From positions 202,757,644 to 202,821,643 of the forward strand of contig OY757011.1 of the NCBI GenBank assembly GCA_963580285.1: DNA of 64,000 bases, read 5' to 3'. The position numbers and the translations under genes are program-made. The stretch is from Lucinisca nassula (lineage: Eukaryota > Mollusca > Bivalvia > Lucinida > Lucinidae). Below, one piece after another: positions 63,979 through 64,000 of this stretch (its first letter is position 1; each line of letters begins with the position of its first letter). The notes below the pieces were generated by a model. The model made no database searches and had not been told where the DNA came from. It saw nothing but the letters and a program-made list of their open reading frames with translations.

Positions 63979-64000
63979 AGAGCATCACGAAAACACGCCT
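63979..64000 (+). mobile_element. Left end of another family B MITE, cut by the window edge
   Basis: GCATCACGAAAACACGCCT equals the left end of the copy at 31205, including the TTTAAGA before it. Confidence 0.8.

Overview
The window looks like non-coding, transposon-filled DNA from an animal nuclear genome, most likely a bivalve mollusc. The evidence is the mix of families: CR1/Jockey-type LINEs, a Ty3/gypsy element, a probable Penelope-like reverse transcriptase, tRNA-headed SINEs whose 3' ends share a GACGTTAAAC block, and several palindromic MITE families. Short satellites and homopolymers interrupt everything. I see no host gene, rRNA or free-standing tRNA gene. The species call is an inference from repeat style.

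Layout. 0.5-6.4 kb: a 5'-truncated Ty3/gypsy element, plus strand. Its pol (RT, RNase H, integrase) ends in a PHD finger. A separate ORF of about 690 codons follows, with an Arg/Ser-rich tract, a Cys/His cluster and a TatD-type DNase domain, then a polypurine tract and LTR start. 6.4-16.1 kb: minus-strand LINE copies; the largest (11.8-14.8 kb) has a first ORF with a signal-like start, a 2A recoding motif and PHD-type fingers, overlapping an endonuclease ORF by ATGA. 16.1-18.4 kb: a decayed Penelope-like element. 18.4-20.4 kb: a ~155-bp tandem array. 20.4-24.3 kb: a LINE split by a 2,570-bp TG...CA insertion with a 5-bp target duplication. 24.3-32.7 kb: LINE and MITE fragments in AT-rich DNA. 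32.9-36.2 kb: two more tandem arrays rich in AGGTCA half-sites. 36.4-40.3 kb: MITEs and SINEs.

40.3-58.7 kb: a region of repeated segmental duplication. Matching blocks lie at 40.8, 42.4, 50.0 and 51.9 kb, and larger matching pieces at 42.1-46.9 and 49.4-58.7 kb. The uninterrupted copies give empty sites for insertions in their partners: an 875-bp GC-rich element with TTA target duplication and a 1,062-bp long-inverted-repeat element. Both larger pieces end in the same 23-bp minisatellite. 58.7-64 kb: more MITEs and SINEs; the last bases enter another MITE.

The elements do not form a pathway. The biology lies in the coding capacity of the autonomous elements (gypsy with PHD and TatD, LINE with 2A and PHD) and in the structured non-coding elements. 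Coordinates of repeats without clear target duplications are approximate to about 10-20 bases. Copy numbers are estimates from spacing.
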